Shown one piece after another: positions 37,078 to 48,261 of a DNA stretch of 64,000 nt. The position numbers and the translations under genes were made by a program. The notes under the pieces are model-generated. The model was not told where the DNA came from and ran no database searches. It worked only from the letters and a program-made list of their open reading frames with translations. The stretch's first letter is position 1, and each line of letters opens with the position of its first letter. The stretch is from Larus michahellis (taxonomy: Eukaryota > Chordata > Aves > Charadriiformes > Laridae): the NCBI RefSeq assembly GCF_964199755.1, contig NC_133896.1:83543815-83607814 (forward strand). The letters run 5' to 3'.

Positions 37078-40000
37078 GTAAGTAGCTTACTATGGACCCT
37101 CAGTCTTCATGGGATCAGGGGAGGGAGGACAAGACTTCTGCTTTCTCGCTACCTCTAAAAAATCCCCTCCTCTCATTAGGCAGGCAGACAGAGGAGTGCA
37201 GCTATGGGATGGATAACCTACATAAGTACAATCCTCCTTTTGTTTAACAAATAAACAAAATCACTCCAAAGAAATTTAGTGCATGGGGAATTTCCTTCCT
37301 CACCTAAGAGAAGTCCTATGGCTCATGTGATAGTCTGCAAGCAAAACCTACTGGAATTATACTTCGCTTCATGATTTTTTACTCACAGCTTCTTGTGGAA
37401 GTTCCTGCCACAAGTTGGTGATGACTCCCCCCACATAGCTACTCTCCATTGCAGTGACAGTAATATCTAAGGAACTGCACTGAGGGAACTTACCACTGCA
37501 GTGGTGGAAAACTGATAGCATCCATACAATCTTTTTTTGGGGGTAGAGAGCTGATAACTACTAAAAGCAACTCTAATGCGCATAGAACATGGGTATGCAA
37601 AAGTCAGTTGAAACGGGGGAAACTGCAAAATGCCAGACCGTCACAAAAGAAGTGCTAAGCCTTTTAGTTACAGCAGGGAATAGTTACTTCTCATGAACGC
37701 CAAAGGTTCTCAAATTGCCTCATGATGGTTTATTTTCATGGAAAACTAAGGTATTCTTCTCCCTTGTTGCATACCTGGACCAAACCCAGTAGTAGAAAAA
37801 TAGGGGGTTTTTTTTAAGACTTAGGGTTCTTTCATAGCATTTAAAAAGTATTTCTCTTTTAGCAAATCACAAATAGCTAGGCATCATAAAGTCATGTTTA
37901 TTATTATTGTTTATTATTATAGTGTCTTCTTCATCCACTCAATTAAAAATATAAGCATATATATATAGATGTTTTTACATAAGTATATAAGGAGCAAATG
38001 GTGTTTGTATTAGTTATAATTTAGTCAAGGAAGAAAAAGGATCAAGTTCTGCTATTTTTTTTTAGGAATTACTAATTAAGCACTTGCAGGGACACTTGCA
38101 CCTTCTTGTTGTTATTCTTTCTGCAATATTTAAAGATTTTATAAAACTCATTTTAAGTATGTTGGTCAAGAACCAGTGTGATGTTCTAGAGATCGACAGC
38201 CAGCAAAACACCATGTTTTGCCCATATCTGCCATGAAGCAAATACACCAGTATTTGGAATGGTGGTGCAGGAAGGGTGGAAATCAGACAATGAAAGGAGT
38301 CATGCAAAGAAGGGTGACTGAATCTCTGCCAGGTCACCATGGTGCCACTGGGACGCCAGGTAAATGAGAAGTGCAAAGTTCTGCACCAGGTCCACAATAA
38401 CCCCCCACAGCCGCACAGGCCGGGAGGAAGCTGGATGTGTACAGCCCCCCTGGGTAGGACCTGAGGTGCCAGCAGGCACCGAGTCAAACATAAGTCAAAG
38501 GACACTCACTTTGAGAGGAAGGCAAACCACCTACTGTGGTCAGCAGCTCAAGGAAAGTTGTTATTCCCACTTTACTCAGCACCAGTGAAACTGCTCTTGG
38601 AGTACTTATAGCAACCCCAGTTCAAGATGGATGTGGAGAAACTGGAGCTGGTCTGGCAGAGGGTTTTCAGGGTGGTCAGGGGCCTTGAGCATGATCTATA
38701 GGGAAAGGCTAAGGGAGCTGGGCTTGTTTAATATAGCACAAAGGAGGTTAAGGATAATTTAATATCACAGGGCAGTCACAAAGATGAGGGAGACAAACAC
38801 CCCTTGGTTGTGGCCGATGACAGAACTAAGAGCAAAGTCCACAGACTGTGACTGTTTGGGACTTCAGAGCAGATGTTAGGGGAAAAAAGTTGTCTTTGGG
38901 AGGTTAGGGCAGCCCTGGAACAGGGCACCTGGAGAGGTGGTGGCATCTCCATCCTGGGAGCTTTCTAAGGCTCAGGCAGACAAAGCCACAGCTAACCTGG
39001 TCTAGGGTGGTCAATAGTCCCAGTTCACATGGGAGGCTAGTTTGGACCCCAAAGAACACTTCCAGCCAGAGCATCTGTGAATCTGTAAGGCAACGGTGCA
39101 GTGTCAAACTGGGTCCTGGATTTGACATCTTTTTTTTTTCTAAACAGGTGCCCTAATGATCAAGTCTGAGGGTGCTGGCTCAGTAATAATCACAGGTGTG
39201 AAGAGTGGACGCTACCTATGTATGGACACGAAGGGAAACATTTTTGGTTCGGTGAGTGAACTTTACTAAGACTCAAGACTGAAGGCAGGTGCAGTCTGCT
39301 ACTGTGGTGCCTGTCTCCTCAGCTGCGGCAAATCTGTATAGCTACAGTAGGAGCACCCACATTTAAGCGAGCTGAGGACCTGCCACTTTGGTTAAACTTT
39401 CATCTCTTCTTTGATTGCATTGAGTTGTAGAGGTGACAGAAAACAAAAGCAGTTCCTGCTTGGGTAAACAAGAGCAGAGTGAGATCCGGTGATGGACCAA
39501 CCTGAATTCCTGCTGTAGCATGGAGCCGTGGGTTGGGAGTAGTTCAAACAATGCAGCCCTCTGCAATAAAACAGTATGTCATCATTATAATGCCTTTGCT
39601 GAAAACATGGGCATGCATCTCAGGTCGGTATTTGACTAAGCCTGAGTTGTCTGAGTTACAGAGCTGGCAGGTCAGGAAAAGCACCTGCTGCACGATCTCA
39701 TCCCTCTTTCCGTCTTTAATTGGCACTTGTCATTCACCAAATCCCTCTGCTCACTGGTGTCATATTTTGTTCCCTAAGCATTACTTCAGTCAAGAGGACT
39801 GCGTGTTCAACCACAGGACGCTGGAAAATGGATACGATGTGTACCAGTCTCCAAAACACAACTTCCTGGTTAGCTTAGGCAGAGTTAAACAAGCTTTCTT
39901 CCCTGGTATGAATCCACCACCCTACTCTCAGTTTTTGTCCAGGAGAAATGAAATCCCTTTGTTTCGATTCAACACACCCGAGCCCCACAGAAACACTAGA

Positions 40001-40216
40001 AGTGCAGATGTTGATCCAATGGATCCTCACCAGATCCTGGTCCCACAGAGAAAGATCTCCTCATTCAGATCTCAGTTGCAGCAGCAAGCGGACTTTTCCC
40101 ACGTGCCCAGAGAACCCATGAGAATCAACCAGAACGACGTGGTCAACCCAGATGACCCACATGCTATGATGGCTGCCAGGAGGTACGCAAGTCCTCGCTT
40201 TTATATTACAAGATAA
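36855..40216 (+). CDS. FGF23: Fibroblast growth factor 23, complete in three exons
   Basis: FGF23 is a bone-derived hormone that lowers renal phosphate reabsorption and calcitriol through FGFR with alpha-Klotho. Exons join(36855..37077, 39148..39251, 39779..40216) give 765 nt and 254 residues (human 251). A signal peptide covers residues 1-25 (Thr-Phe-Ala cut, then Phe-Pro-Asn-Ser-Ser; human begins Tyr-Pro-Asn-Ala-Ser). The FGF core includes HQTIYS, YLCMD and ENGYDVY. The two core cysteines that pair in human FGF23 are present (in YLCMD and EDCVF). [20 protein letters not shown] (152-171) is nearly identical to mammals. Subtilisin-like proprotein convertase site R180-N-T-R183 is kept, with T182 at the GALNT3-glycosylated position. 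The C-tail has two DPH repeats (187-196, 231-240) and lacks the human C-terminal Cys. The ATG has a purine at -3. Confidence 0.97.
37078..39147 (+). other. FGF23: FGF23 intron 1 with an embedded CR1 fragment
   Basis: A 2070-bp GT-AG intron. It contains an aged plus-strand CR1 copy at about 38612-39090, ending only about 58 bp before exon 2. The acceptor tract (T-rich from 39130) lies between that copy and AACAG. A short TA-rich run is near 37955. Confidence 0.88.
38612..39090 (+). repeat. CR1 LINE 3' portion inside FGF23 intron 1
   Basis: Sense-oriented CR1 blocks appear in order: 'ggaaaggctaagggagctgg', then 'cctggagaggtggtggcatc', 'tccatcctgggagctttcta', 'ctggtctagggtggtc', and a terminal 'catctgtgaatctgtaagg' that corresponds to the degraded 3' octamers. 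It is well diverged and 5' truncated. Confidence 0.8.
39148..39251 (+). CDS. FGF23: FGF23 exon 2
   Basis: A 104-bp exon, entering at phase 1 and leaving at phase 0. It encodes Ala-Leu-Met-Ile-Lys-Ser through Gly-Asn-Ile-Phe-Gly-Ser, including the core Cys in Tyr-Leu-Cys-Met-Asp. The donor is GTGAGT at 39252. Length and phases equal those of FGF6 exon 2. Confidence 0.97.
39252..39778 (+). other. FGF23: FGF23 intron 2
   Basis: A 527-bp GT-AG intron. The acceptor is a short pyrimidine tract ending CCCTAAG. The frame of exon 3 runs open upstream to 39533, but the homology to other FGF23 proteins begins exactly at His-Tyr-Phe after this acceptor. Confidence 0.92.
39779..40216 (+). CDS. FGF23: FGF23 exon 3 (terminal coding exon)
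   Basis: A 438-nt exon, including TAA, encoding residues 110-254: the end of the FGF core, the proprotein-convertase site at 180-183, and the 71-residue Klotho-binding tail with two DPH motifs. The tail is the least conserved part relative to mammals. Confidence 0.97.
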   Translation, partial: HYFSQEDCVFNHRTLENGYDVYQSPKHNFLVSLGRVKQAFFPGMNPPPYSQFLSRRNEIPLFRFNTPEPHRNTRSADVDPMDPHQILVPQRKISSFRSQLQQQADFSHVPREPMRINQNDVVNPDDPHAMMAARRYASPRFYITR

Positions 40217-41784
40217 CTGTGGCCCCACCACTTATGAGTTGAAGACATGGGCTAATATAATAGGCGAAAGGAAATGTCTAGCACACTCTGTTTGAATGTC
40301 AAAATGGCTATTCGAAACCTGAAAGACATTTGGGGAAAAATTCTTAATTTCAAATTTTGAACTTACAGATGACAGTATACTGAAAAAACAAGCTGGACAT
40401 TTTCCAGTTAGGGCTCTGTTTTATTGGAAAGAAGATACATTTTTGCAAAGAATAATGCCAACCAAACATTTTAGGCTCCGAATCACCTCACGTATGCATC
40501 AGTGAAAAAAAGAATTCACTTGAATGAAACAAGAAACTGGTGTTACGTTACTGATGTAACTGGGAAGAGACCCGGAGCATTTGAGATTCCAACAGAGACA
40601 GGGCATCCTCTTACTAGCACCACACCTGGCTGTGCAAGCACAGCAGACAAACTGACTGACGGTGTGTTTTATCATTTTATAAAATTTACTATATATGTTT
40701 TTAGCTGTTAAGTTGTTGGAGCTTCAATCTCTTTTCATGCCCGTAACAAGTCAAAAAATAACCACTTTGCTGTCATAGGAGCAGCATGCATGGAAAACTG
40801 GAGTAAATGACAGGAGAACAGGACAGAATCAAACGGTCTTGTTTAGAAAGAGTCATTTCGGACACTTATAGAATCCAAGCTGAAGTTTGGGAAAAAAGAG
40901 GAGAGACTCACTGTCTCTCAAGTGCTTCTCTATCACACTTATATATTCACTAAATTCTAGCATTATAACATGGAAGTTTAATGTAGAAACATTCATGAAG
41001 TTTGCATAATTCCAAGCCAGAAAGAAGTACCAGGATTACTAATAATCAATAGTGTGTTAAACAGCTTGGTTTCTCTGGCACACTGCCGAACTATACCCGC
41101 ATAAAACTATTAATAGCTCGTGAAGACTGTCATCTAATGAGTGAAAATTAAGTTTGTATTTAGAAAAGGAGAATCTAAGTTTAGCATCCATGTTTCTATT
41201 TAGTTCTGAGCAGGTATCAGATGCTTTATACTTGTAAAGGTGAAATTACTTTAATATTAAGCAGGAGATTTCTGATTCTGACAAATCCTTTTCCCCAGAT
41301 TGGTATATGTTATCGGTAAGTTTACTTCTTAGATTCTAACCTCCATATATACACCTGAAGTTTACAAATCTTTAGTTAAGACGCGATATCTGCAAAGCAG
41401 AGCTTTTCATTGAAATTTAGGTGTCTAATTGTTAACTGGTAGAATTCAGTATAACTTGATTGGTTTTAATGGAGCTATATTCATTTCCACAACGACTCTG
41501 AAAATCATGTATGTGCTTAGCTATTTTTCTCCCTTATTTATTTTCATTTTGATCTCATCTTCCTGTAATCTTAAGGTTGCGTAGTTTTGAAAAAGCTTTC
41601 CTTGATGTACTCTGCAGAAATCAATAGCGAGGTACCAATGAACTGCAGAAAAAAAATCAGTGTGGTAGATATTTGAGCAGAATTTTTTCGTTTGGGGTAT
41701 GTGTGCATTTTCTGCATGTCAATATGCAGATTCTTATGTTTTATTTATTTAGTATATTTAGCAGCGTGGCAACAGTCTGAAAAT

Positions 41785-41840
41785 GGTACATTTTGGTACA
41801 AGTGTGGTACAATACAAATACAAATGGTACAAGTGGTACA
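41785..41840 (+). repeat. Five GGTACA units in the FGF23 3' UTR
   Basis: GGTACA occurs at 41785, 41795, 41806, 41826 and 41835, several followed by AGTG. It looks like a short, irregular tandem expansion; nothing shows it is functional. Confidence 0.7.
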
Positions 41841-42888
41841 AGTGTGCTCATAGGAACAATGCAAAAGAGATTAGGCTAGATTCTGATCCTGTTCTTTCTG
41901 ACTCGTGAAGTAATTCACGGAAGCCACTGGAGTTACAGCAGTGTAACGAAATCAAAATAAGGCCCCCTGTGTTTCTTGCTTTCATTGAAATTGTTCTGGA
42001 TTTAGCGGAAGGTCTGTCCTACTGATAGCATTTAAAATAATCTCTTTTTTTTTCCCCCTACATACGTATAGATACATGACATTTCTTTATCTACAACATC
42101 CAAGAAGTTACATTAGAATAGTCATAGAACCTGATTCTGCTGTTACAACAGTTTTCCTACGTGGAGTGATTCCCAATTCATGTAAGTTTCTAGAAGCACA
42201 AGACAAGCCAAATGATTAGGATTAGACCAAGACTTCTGCCTCATAATTTATTGGTTTTTATCCTCTAAACTCATCATGTTTTTGATTAGTTTCAAAAGGA
42301 AAGGAGTAATTCTAAGAGATTTAAGAGAACTGCAGGGAGGGCAGATACTTGTGTATTTTCTTGCTTATTCAAAAGACTTTTTACCTTGCTGTCTATACAG
42401 TGGAAAGGTGTGATTCTATTTATGTGTTCTAATTTAATAATTTTACTTGATTCCTATACCATTCTTCTTGGCATTTGCTCCTTGAGAACTCTGGACAGCA
42501 ATTACGTGAGCAAAGTTTTCATTTTGCATAAATTGTTGTAAGCTCCACAGAGCTGCCTAGGACTCTGAGTCAATGGACCTACAACAATTTGAATAATGAG
42601 AAGTTCCGTCTCAATCCGTACCAAATTTTGATGAGAAATGTCAGTGGGGTTAAATTTCTATACGATCTTTATATGCATAAATTAGAAGAAAGTAAGAAGG
42701 GTTGCTCACTCCACCAGTAGCCAGGGCATTTAGTCCCTAAGCTAAGAGTGAATGCACAACGGGTTTTGCATCAAAAACGTATTTCTAAATATATAGAACT
42801 GTATTGAAGTGTCAGAAGAATTAATTCTTCAAAGGAGATGCTGGCCACTACCAGCTAGTAAGAAAGCATTACTTATTTATATTGCAAT

Positions 42889-42946
42889 ATTTATTTATTT
42901 ATTTGAGTGGGTCTTAAATCCTACAGAATATTTATAAATATTTATA
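42889..42946 (+). promoter_or_regulatory. FGF23: AU-rich element (ARE) near the FGF23 transcript end
   Basis: Three overlapping ATTTA pentamers (42889-42901) contain the TTATTTATT nonamer, and two more ATTTA copies follow near 42930-42943. All lie within 100 nt upstream of the candidate poly(A) signal, the usual site of mRNA-destabilising AREs. Confidence 0.45.
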
Positions 42947-42986
42947 ACAGCGTAATATAGAGACTGTTTCCTTTTATAAAAGTACC

Positions 42987-42992
42987 AATAAA
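42987..42992 (+). promoter_or_regulatory. FGF23: Candidate FGF23 polyadenylation signal
   Basis: A canonical AATAAA is followed about 20-45 nt later by a G/T-rich stretch ('tggattttgtgttgtctgtt'), as expected for a CstF downstream element. Another AATAAA lies near 43064. Confidence 0.5.
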
Positions 42993-45900
42993 CTTTTCCT
43001 TCTCTCCAAATGGTGGATTTTGTGTTGTCTGTTCAAGCCCCCCATTCCTGAAGGACTTGACTAAATAAATAGTACCAGCTGCGTTTGCAAATTTGTGTGT
43101 TCCACTGTCCCCTGTGACTTTCAGCCTCATAGATGGCAGCTTCCCAGGTGTTTCGTGCACCACAACCATGAAAGCTCTGTGAAAGATGATGAGAACAAAC
43201 AAAGCCTTAGTAGGTCTAAAGTGACCATGAAGAGATTGTCACCTCTACCAGGAAACAACTTCTGCAATCTAAAAGCAACGGAAAACCACTGCTCTAGCCG
43301 TTCAGTCGTTCTAGGAAATATCTGTGATCCTGGCTCCAAGATATTAGGGCAAAAGATACCCTAAATTACCATTACTGCTCACTTATTGCTGCTCATATGA
43401 AATATTCTAACCCCATTCCTAGGGCCACGCTCAGGGTCGCAGGCTGAATAAATTGCAGATATGATCCTCACAGTTCTTCCCTGCAGTGGTCCCCAGAGAG
43501 CTTCAAAATGGCAAGTGCCCATGGGTCAGACAGATTATGTCCTTGCAGTTCTTCCCCTCACCACAGACACTCTACGGAGCTCTGTCATAGTCAGTAGCAT
43601 CATTTGCACCTGCTATGGTGCTAATACCAAGAGAAGCATCGGACTACCACCAGGTCCCACAGTACGGTGGCACTTTGTGGGCAAGAGGACGGTGGTCTTC
43701 AATGGAAGGGTGTTCAGGTAGGTGGGGAACTCTCCTCTCTTCTCCAAGATCCCTTTCTCCTCCCATTGCTAAATTTTAGGTCCATGGACTTCAAAGGGGG
43801 AAGAAGCACAGCAGGAAGGTGCAACAGAATTGAAGCACATGAGAAACCTAATAGATGCCAAGGTATCATAAAAATATCAGCTGGTATCATTTAGTCTCCC
43901 ACACGCTTGAAATCTCAGCGCTGCCTTGGGACTGTTCAAACTCATTCACAGCAAGCTGTGCACAGTGACATAAGAAGAAATCATGCTGCAGAGCAACCGT
44001 GGCCCCAGAAACCATCTCTGCCACCTCCCTCTCTTTCCAAGAGCAGAACATAAAGGTTTGTTAGTTGTTGTCTGTCCTTGCCCAGGAAGCTTGCTCTGCT
44101 GTGAATTGAAACTGCAACCGGATCTTAAAGCAAGGAAAAAATGCTGAGAAAGAAGAACCATTCAAAAATTGTTGCTTTATGGATCATGAGGTGTTATTAA
44201 AAATACTTTCTGAGATGGTTTTTTCCATGAAGTAACCCAAATAAAACACCAAGCATCTGCAAGGTACCTTAGCACAGTGCTGAAGGCAACAGTATGGATG
44301 ATACTGGTAAAGGAAAATCAATGAAATCCAGACTGCCTGTTCCTGGTGTCCTTCTAAAAGCAGACGTCTCTTAAAAAAAAGCACTTGATCTCCATCTCTA
44401 GGCCAAATGAATTCTGGGAAATGTAACTGAAAAGTGAAGTGACTCTTTTTCTAGAAGTGTCTGTAAATGGCGACATTAAAGAACAGTACTTGAACAGCAG
44501 TGTGAATGGAGACTCTTGAACGACATCTCAAAAAGTTTAACTGAGCCTTGTTAATTTATTTACTAAATATAGAAAGCTTTACCATCTAACCCTTTAAGCC
44601 CACATTGCTACAAAGGACCAGTAGAAAGCTGAGCTGCGTGGAAACTACTCCATGTACGTACACGTCTGAAACAGTTTTTTGTAAAGCTGTTTTTCATTTT
44701 TCAGGTAAAACCAGAGTCGGCAGAATCAGGTGCATTGGTATTTTTACAGGTAACACGTGCCCGCAAAGTGAGGGGAGGAAAACCGCCGCAAAGACCGCAT
44801 TTCTCATGACTCAGAACAAAGCGCCAGGTAGACGTCACCCATCCGTGTTTCATCCCCGCTTCTTTTGCCTGGGTGGGCTTTTTTAGAGTTACGGTAGCTT
44901 GATGCCTTGATGTAACTTTCTACCTTCCCTCCAGCGATCCTCACATTGCCTTTGGCCAGTGCTTTCTCCTCCCAGGGATGCTGAAGATGCAAGGACGAGG
45001 GGCAGCGGGGACTGAGCTGGCCACTTCAAGAGCCCCCAGCTATTCTTTCTATTGCTAGATTTTATCCCATTGCAAGCTGTGTAATTTTACGAACTGCTCT
45101 TTAGCAATAACCCTGTAACCCTGTTTGATAACAGCACCAGGCAGCAGTGGCGCCCAAAGGCCAGAACAAAAAGGCTTTTGCGCAACGCTGATCAGCCCCT
45201 GCGCTTTCCCGTGGGAAGGGCTACGCTGTTGGCGGACTTGCCAGCACAAGCTCAAAGGTTATTAGTGCTTTAGGCATAACGAGGAAGCACTAAGTACCTT
45301 CTAGCACAAGCCAAGCCTGCTGAGCATAACACAGGCTTGTGCGACCACCGGTTGGTTCTGCTTTCCTCCCTGCTGCGAGGGCTGTTGCCAGACTTTTTTC
45401 ATCACCCACCATCCTGTCTTCATCCCTCAGCTTGATTTAACAGGGATTCGCCCTCTTTTTACATCTCTTACCCGATTCTGTGCTTTTTAGAAAATCACAG
45501 CCATTCAGAGAAAGTTCATGGCTAGGAGAGAAAGGGGTTCACATGAGACAAAAAAGACTTCTGCACCCTTTTCACCTGAACGCCCATGTTTTTATGAGTC
45601 ATTTATGCTTACGAACAAAGCATGAAAAAAAGAGTAGGGTGCTGGTCACACACAGGTCTCAGACACTACAAGGAGGTGAAGATTATGAGACATATTTGGC
45701 TACTCGAAGAAATAAGGGAGCCCTTAAGTTTTTTTACCTGGAACTGTTGTTCTAACAGAGGAAGACAGGACATGAAGGGTCACGCCTGGTTCAGATTCCT
45801 GTTCCTGACAGTGACCAGCACCAGGCAACTGAAAGGATGGTCCCAACAACGGTAACACAGCACGTCTTTTTTTCCGAGCCTTGTGGCACTGTTTTAAATC

Positions 45901-46417
45901 CTAAAGCGTGATGATTCACACATCTTCCAAGCACGCTTGCACCTCCTTTTAATCTTTACTCCTTTAATTCTGTAAATCTTCATTAACCTACCACACGTGC
46001 CGTTCCAGTTTGCATCCTGTTAAATGCTTGATCTGGACGATATCTTACAGCAGTCTGAGTATTTTGCTTAGTTACCTGGGGGCTATGTGGTTTTGCTGAA
46101 GCAAGGGAAAGCTGCGCACTGCAGAGAGCAGGTTGAAAAAGACCACGAACCCATTTTCAAGGTAGCCACGTTTCCCAGCTCCTCCTTGAAAGTGGCAAGA
46201 ATTACACATAGCGTTGCAGGCGAGATCTCATCGGTGCTTGTACAATGGCATTAATGACTCCTTACCTTGACCAGAGACACCTTTCAGGATCAGGCTTGCC
46301 TTTCTAAACGCAGCAACACCAACTACCCATAGTAAGTCAGAGGCTAATATTATCCCAGGTTATTCTCGTCCTTTGCTGTTTTCAACAATTAGCTTCCAAC
46401 TTGTAGTGGACATTTCG

Positions 46418-46873
46418 AATCATAGAATCACAGAACGTTAGGAGTTGGAAGGGACCTCTGGAGATCATCCAGTCCAACCCCCCTGCCAGAGCAGGGTCAC
46501 CTAGAGCAGGTTGCACAGGAACGCGTCCAGGCGGGTTTTGAATGTCTCCAGAGACAGAGACTCCACCACCTCTCTGGGCAGCCTGTGCCAGTGCTCTGCC
46601 ACCCTCAAAGTAAAGAAGTTCCTCCTCATGTTTAGGTGGAACTTCCTATGCTCAAGTTTGTGCCCGTTACCTCTTGTCCTGTCCCTGGGCACCACTGGAA
46701 AGATCCTGGCCCCATCCTCCTGACACCCACCCTTTAAGTATTTATAAGTGTCGATAAGGTCCCCCCTCAGCTGTCTTTTTTCCAGACTGAAGAGACCCAA
46801 ATCCCTCAGCCTTTCTTCATAAGAGAGGTGTTCCAGTCCCCTCATCATCTTCATATCCCTTCGCTGCACCTTG
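46418..46873 (-). repeat. CR1 LINE 3' portion
   Basis: Antisense CR1 from its terminus 'catagaatcacagaacg' through 'gttggaagggacctctgg', 'ctccaccacctctctgggca', 'ttccagactgaagagaccc' and 'tcatcatcttcatatccctt'. An open frame on the minus strand (46923-46501) reads the CR1 C-terminal tail, with Leu-Gly-Leu-Phe-Ser-Leu-Glu-Lys-Arg and His-Arg-Leu-Pro-Arg-Glu-Val-Val-Glu. It is among the less diverged copies here. Confidence 0.88.
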
Positions 46874-46967
46874 TCATTGGTATCAAAGTCACTGAGCTTG
46901 TGGTCTGCAGTAGCTCGTTTCATGCTATGTCTCTAATTTCTCTCCTCAAGTTCATCATTTCTTCCTT

Positions 46968-47033
46968 TGACCCACGGTAGTTATTCAGTATAATATTCTG
47001 ACACAGTATAATATTCTGACCCACGTAGTTATT
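46968..47033. repeat. Nested short duplication
   Basis: The 16-bp unit 'cagtataatattctga' occurs at 46986 and 47004, and both are flanked by a copy of 'gacccac(g)gtagttatt'. The pattern suggests two successive slippage or repair duplications. Confidence 0.8.
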
Positions 47034-48150
47034 GATATTGCTTCCTCACTAACATTTCCACATTCCTATATTTTTATTCAAAGTCATTAGAAAAAAATCA
47101 CCCCGTGAGGAACTTAATACTCCACATCACTGCTTGACCTTGGACATTACTACTTATTCATATGCCCATCAATTGCTTGCATACCCACTTCACCTTTTTT
47201 TTTTTTCTAGTGACATTTATCTTTTCCAGTTGAGCTGATGGTTTCCATTGTGGCATTGTGTCAGGCGTTAAATTAAAATTCACCTAGATCATATTCCATC
47301 ATTTTTCCCTTGCCTAGACATCAGTTATTTCATCAAAGAACTATCAGCTTAGTCTAGCGTGAGCTACTTGTGGTAAAAATTAATTTAATTATATTCCAGG
47401 TTTCATTTACCTCTCTCTTGTCTGTAATTACATTCTCCTTCAGAATTTGTTCTAAAGCCCTGAATGTTATTAAGGTCAAACTAACAGTTCTGTAAGATTA
47501 CTTCGTCTTCTGTTCTCAAATAAAAAATATTTTATTTCCTATTCTCTAGTCATACGGTTCCACACCCAGTTTGACAGATCTATTTGAAATACTTGCTTAC
47601 GGATGTGTAATTTTAGATGTGCTCTCAGCATTCTGGGATAAAGATTAGTCATTTCCCCTGACAGCAGCATATTAAATTCTTTAATTCTTGGCTTTAAATG
47701 TGGTATTTTCCCTATCCTCATTCCCATTATCCATCCTCTTTTACCCTTGTGTTCAATACTGCTGTAAATTAAGTAATTCATTTTGGGGACGTAATTTAGA
47801 CTATCTAATCTCTGTTCCATCCGCACACTGCAACAGTTCTGATACTCCTTTCCTTGCTCTCTATTTTGATATACACATATCTCAAGACGTTTTTGCTACT
47901 TGTTTTAACGTATTTTGCAAATTCTCAGCATTTCATATCTAAGATACAATGTTCTATATGATCTAACTTTCTTTCTACTCCTTACAGGCTCTCTTCCCAG
48001 AACCCATAACTCCTTCTGAGATGATTATTAATCTAATTAGGCCTAGAGACCCTCCTTGTAAATTTTGCCTGTTTGGGATGTAACTTCTAGGTAATTTTTA
48101 CATCTCTGATTCAAACAAGCAAAGCTTTCCCCCCCTTCTTCCATTTTAAG

Positions 48151-48250
48151 TCATAGAATCGTAGAATGGTTTGGGTTGGAAGGGACCTTAAAGATCATCT
48201 AGTTCCAGGCCCCTGGCCATGGGCAGGGACACCTCCCACCAGGCTCCATT
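48151..48250 (-). repeat. CR1 LINE 3'-end fragment
   Basis: It begins 'tcatagaatcgtagaatggt' and continues 'gggttggaagggaccttaaa' and 'ccatgggcagggacacctcc', a CR1 subfamily tail distinct from the one at 46418. The 5' end stops where the 39-bp minisatellite begins. Confidence 0.85.
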
Positions 48251-48261
48251 TAAGGCTCTTG

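Larger units (their letters stand above)
40217..43010 (+). other. FGF23: Probable FGF23 3' UTR
   Basis: This A/T-rich stretch has no recognisable gene or transposon and ends at a good poly(A) configuration (42987-42992). A 3' UTR of about 2.8 kb would be longer than, but comparable to, the mammalian one. It contains a cluster of GGTACA repeats (41785-41840) and an AU-rich element (42889-42946). The extent is inferred from motifs only. Confidence 0.45.

Noticed and set aside
39533-39778. Upstream extension of the FGF23 exon 3 frame
   Set aside because: This part has no FGF similarity and is intron 2; the conserved sequence starts right after the AG at 39778.
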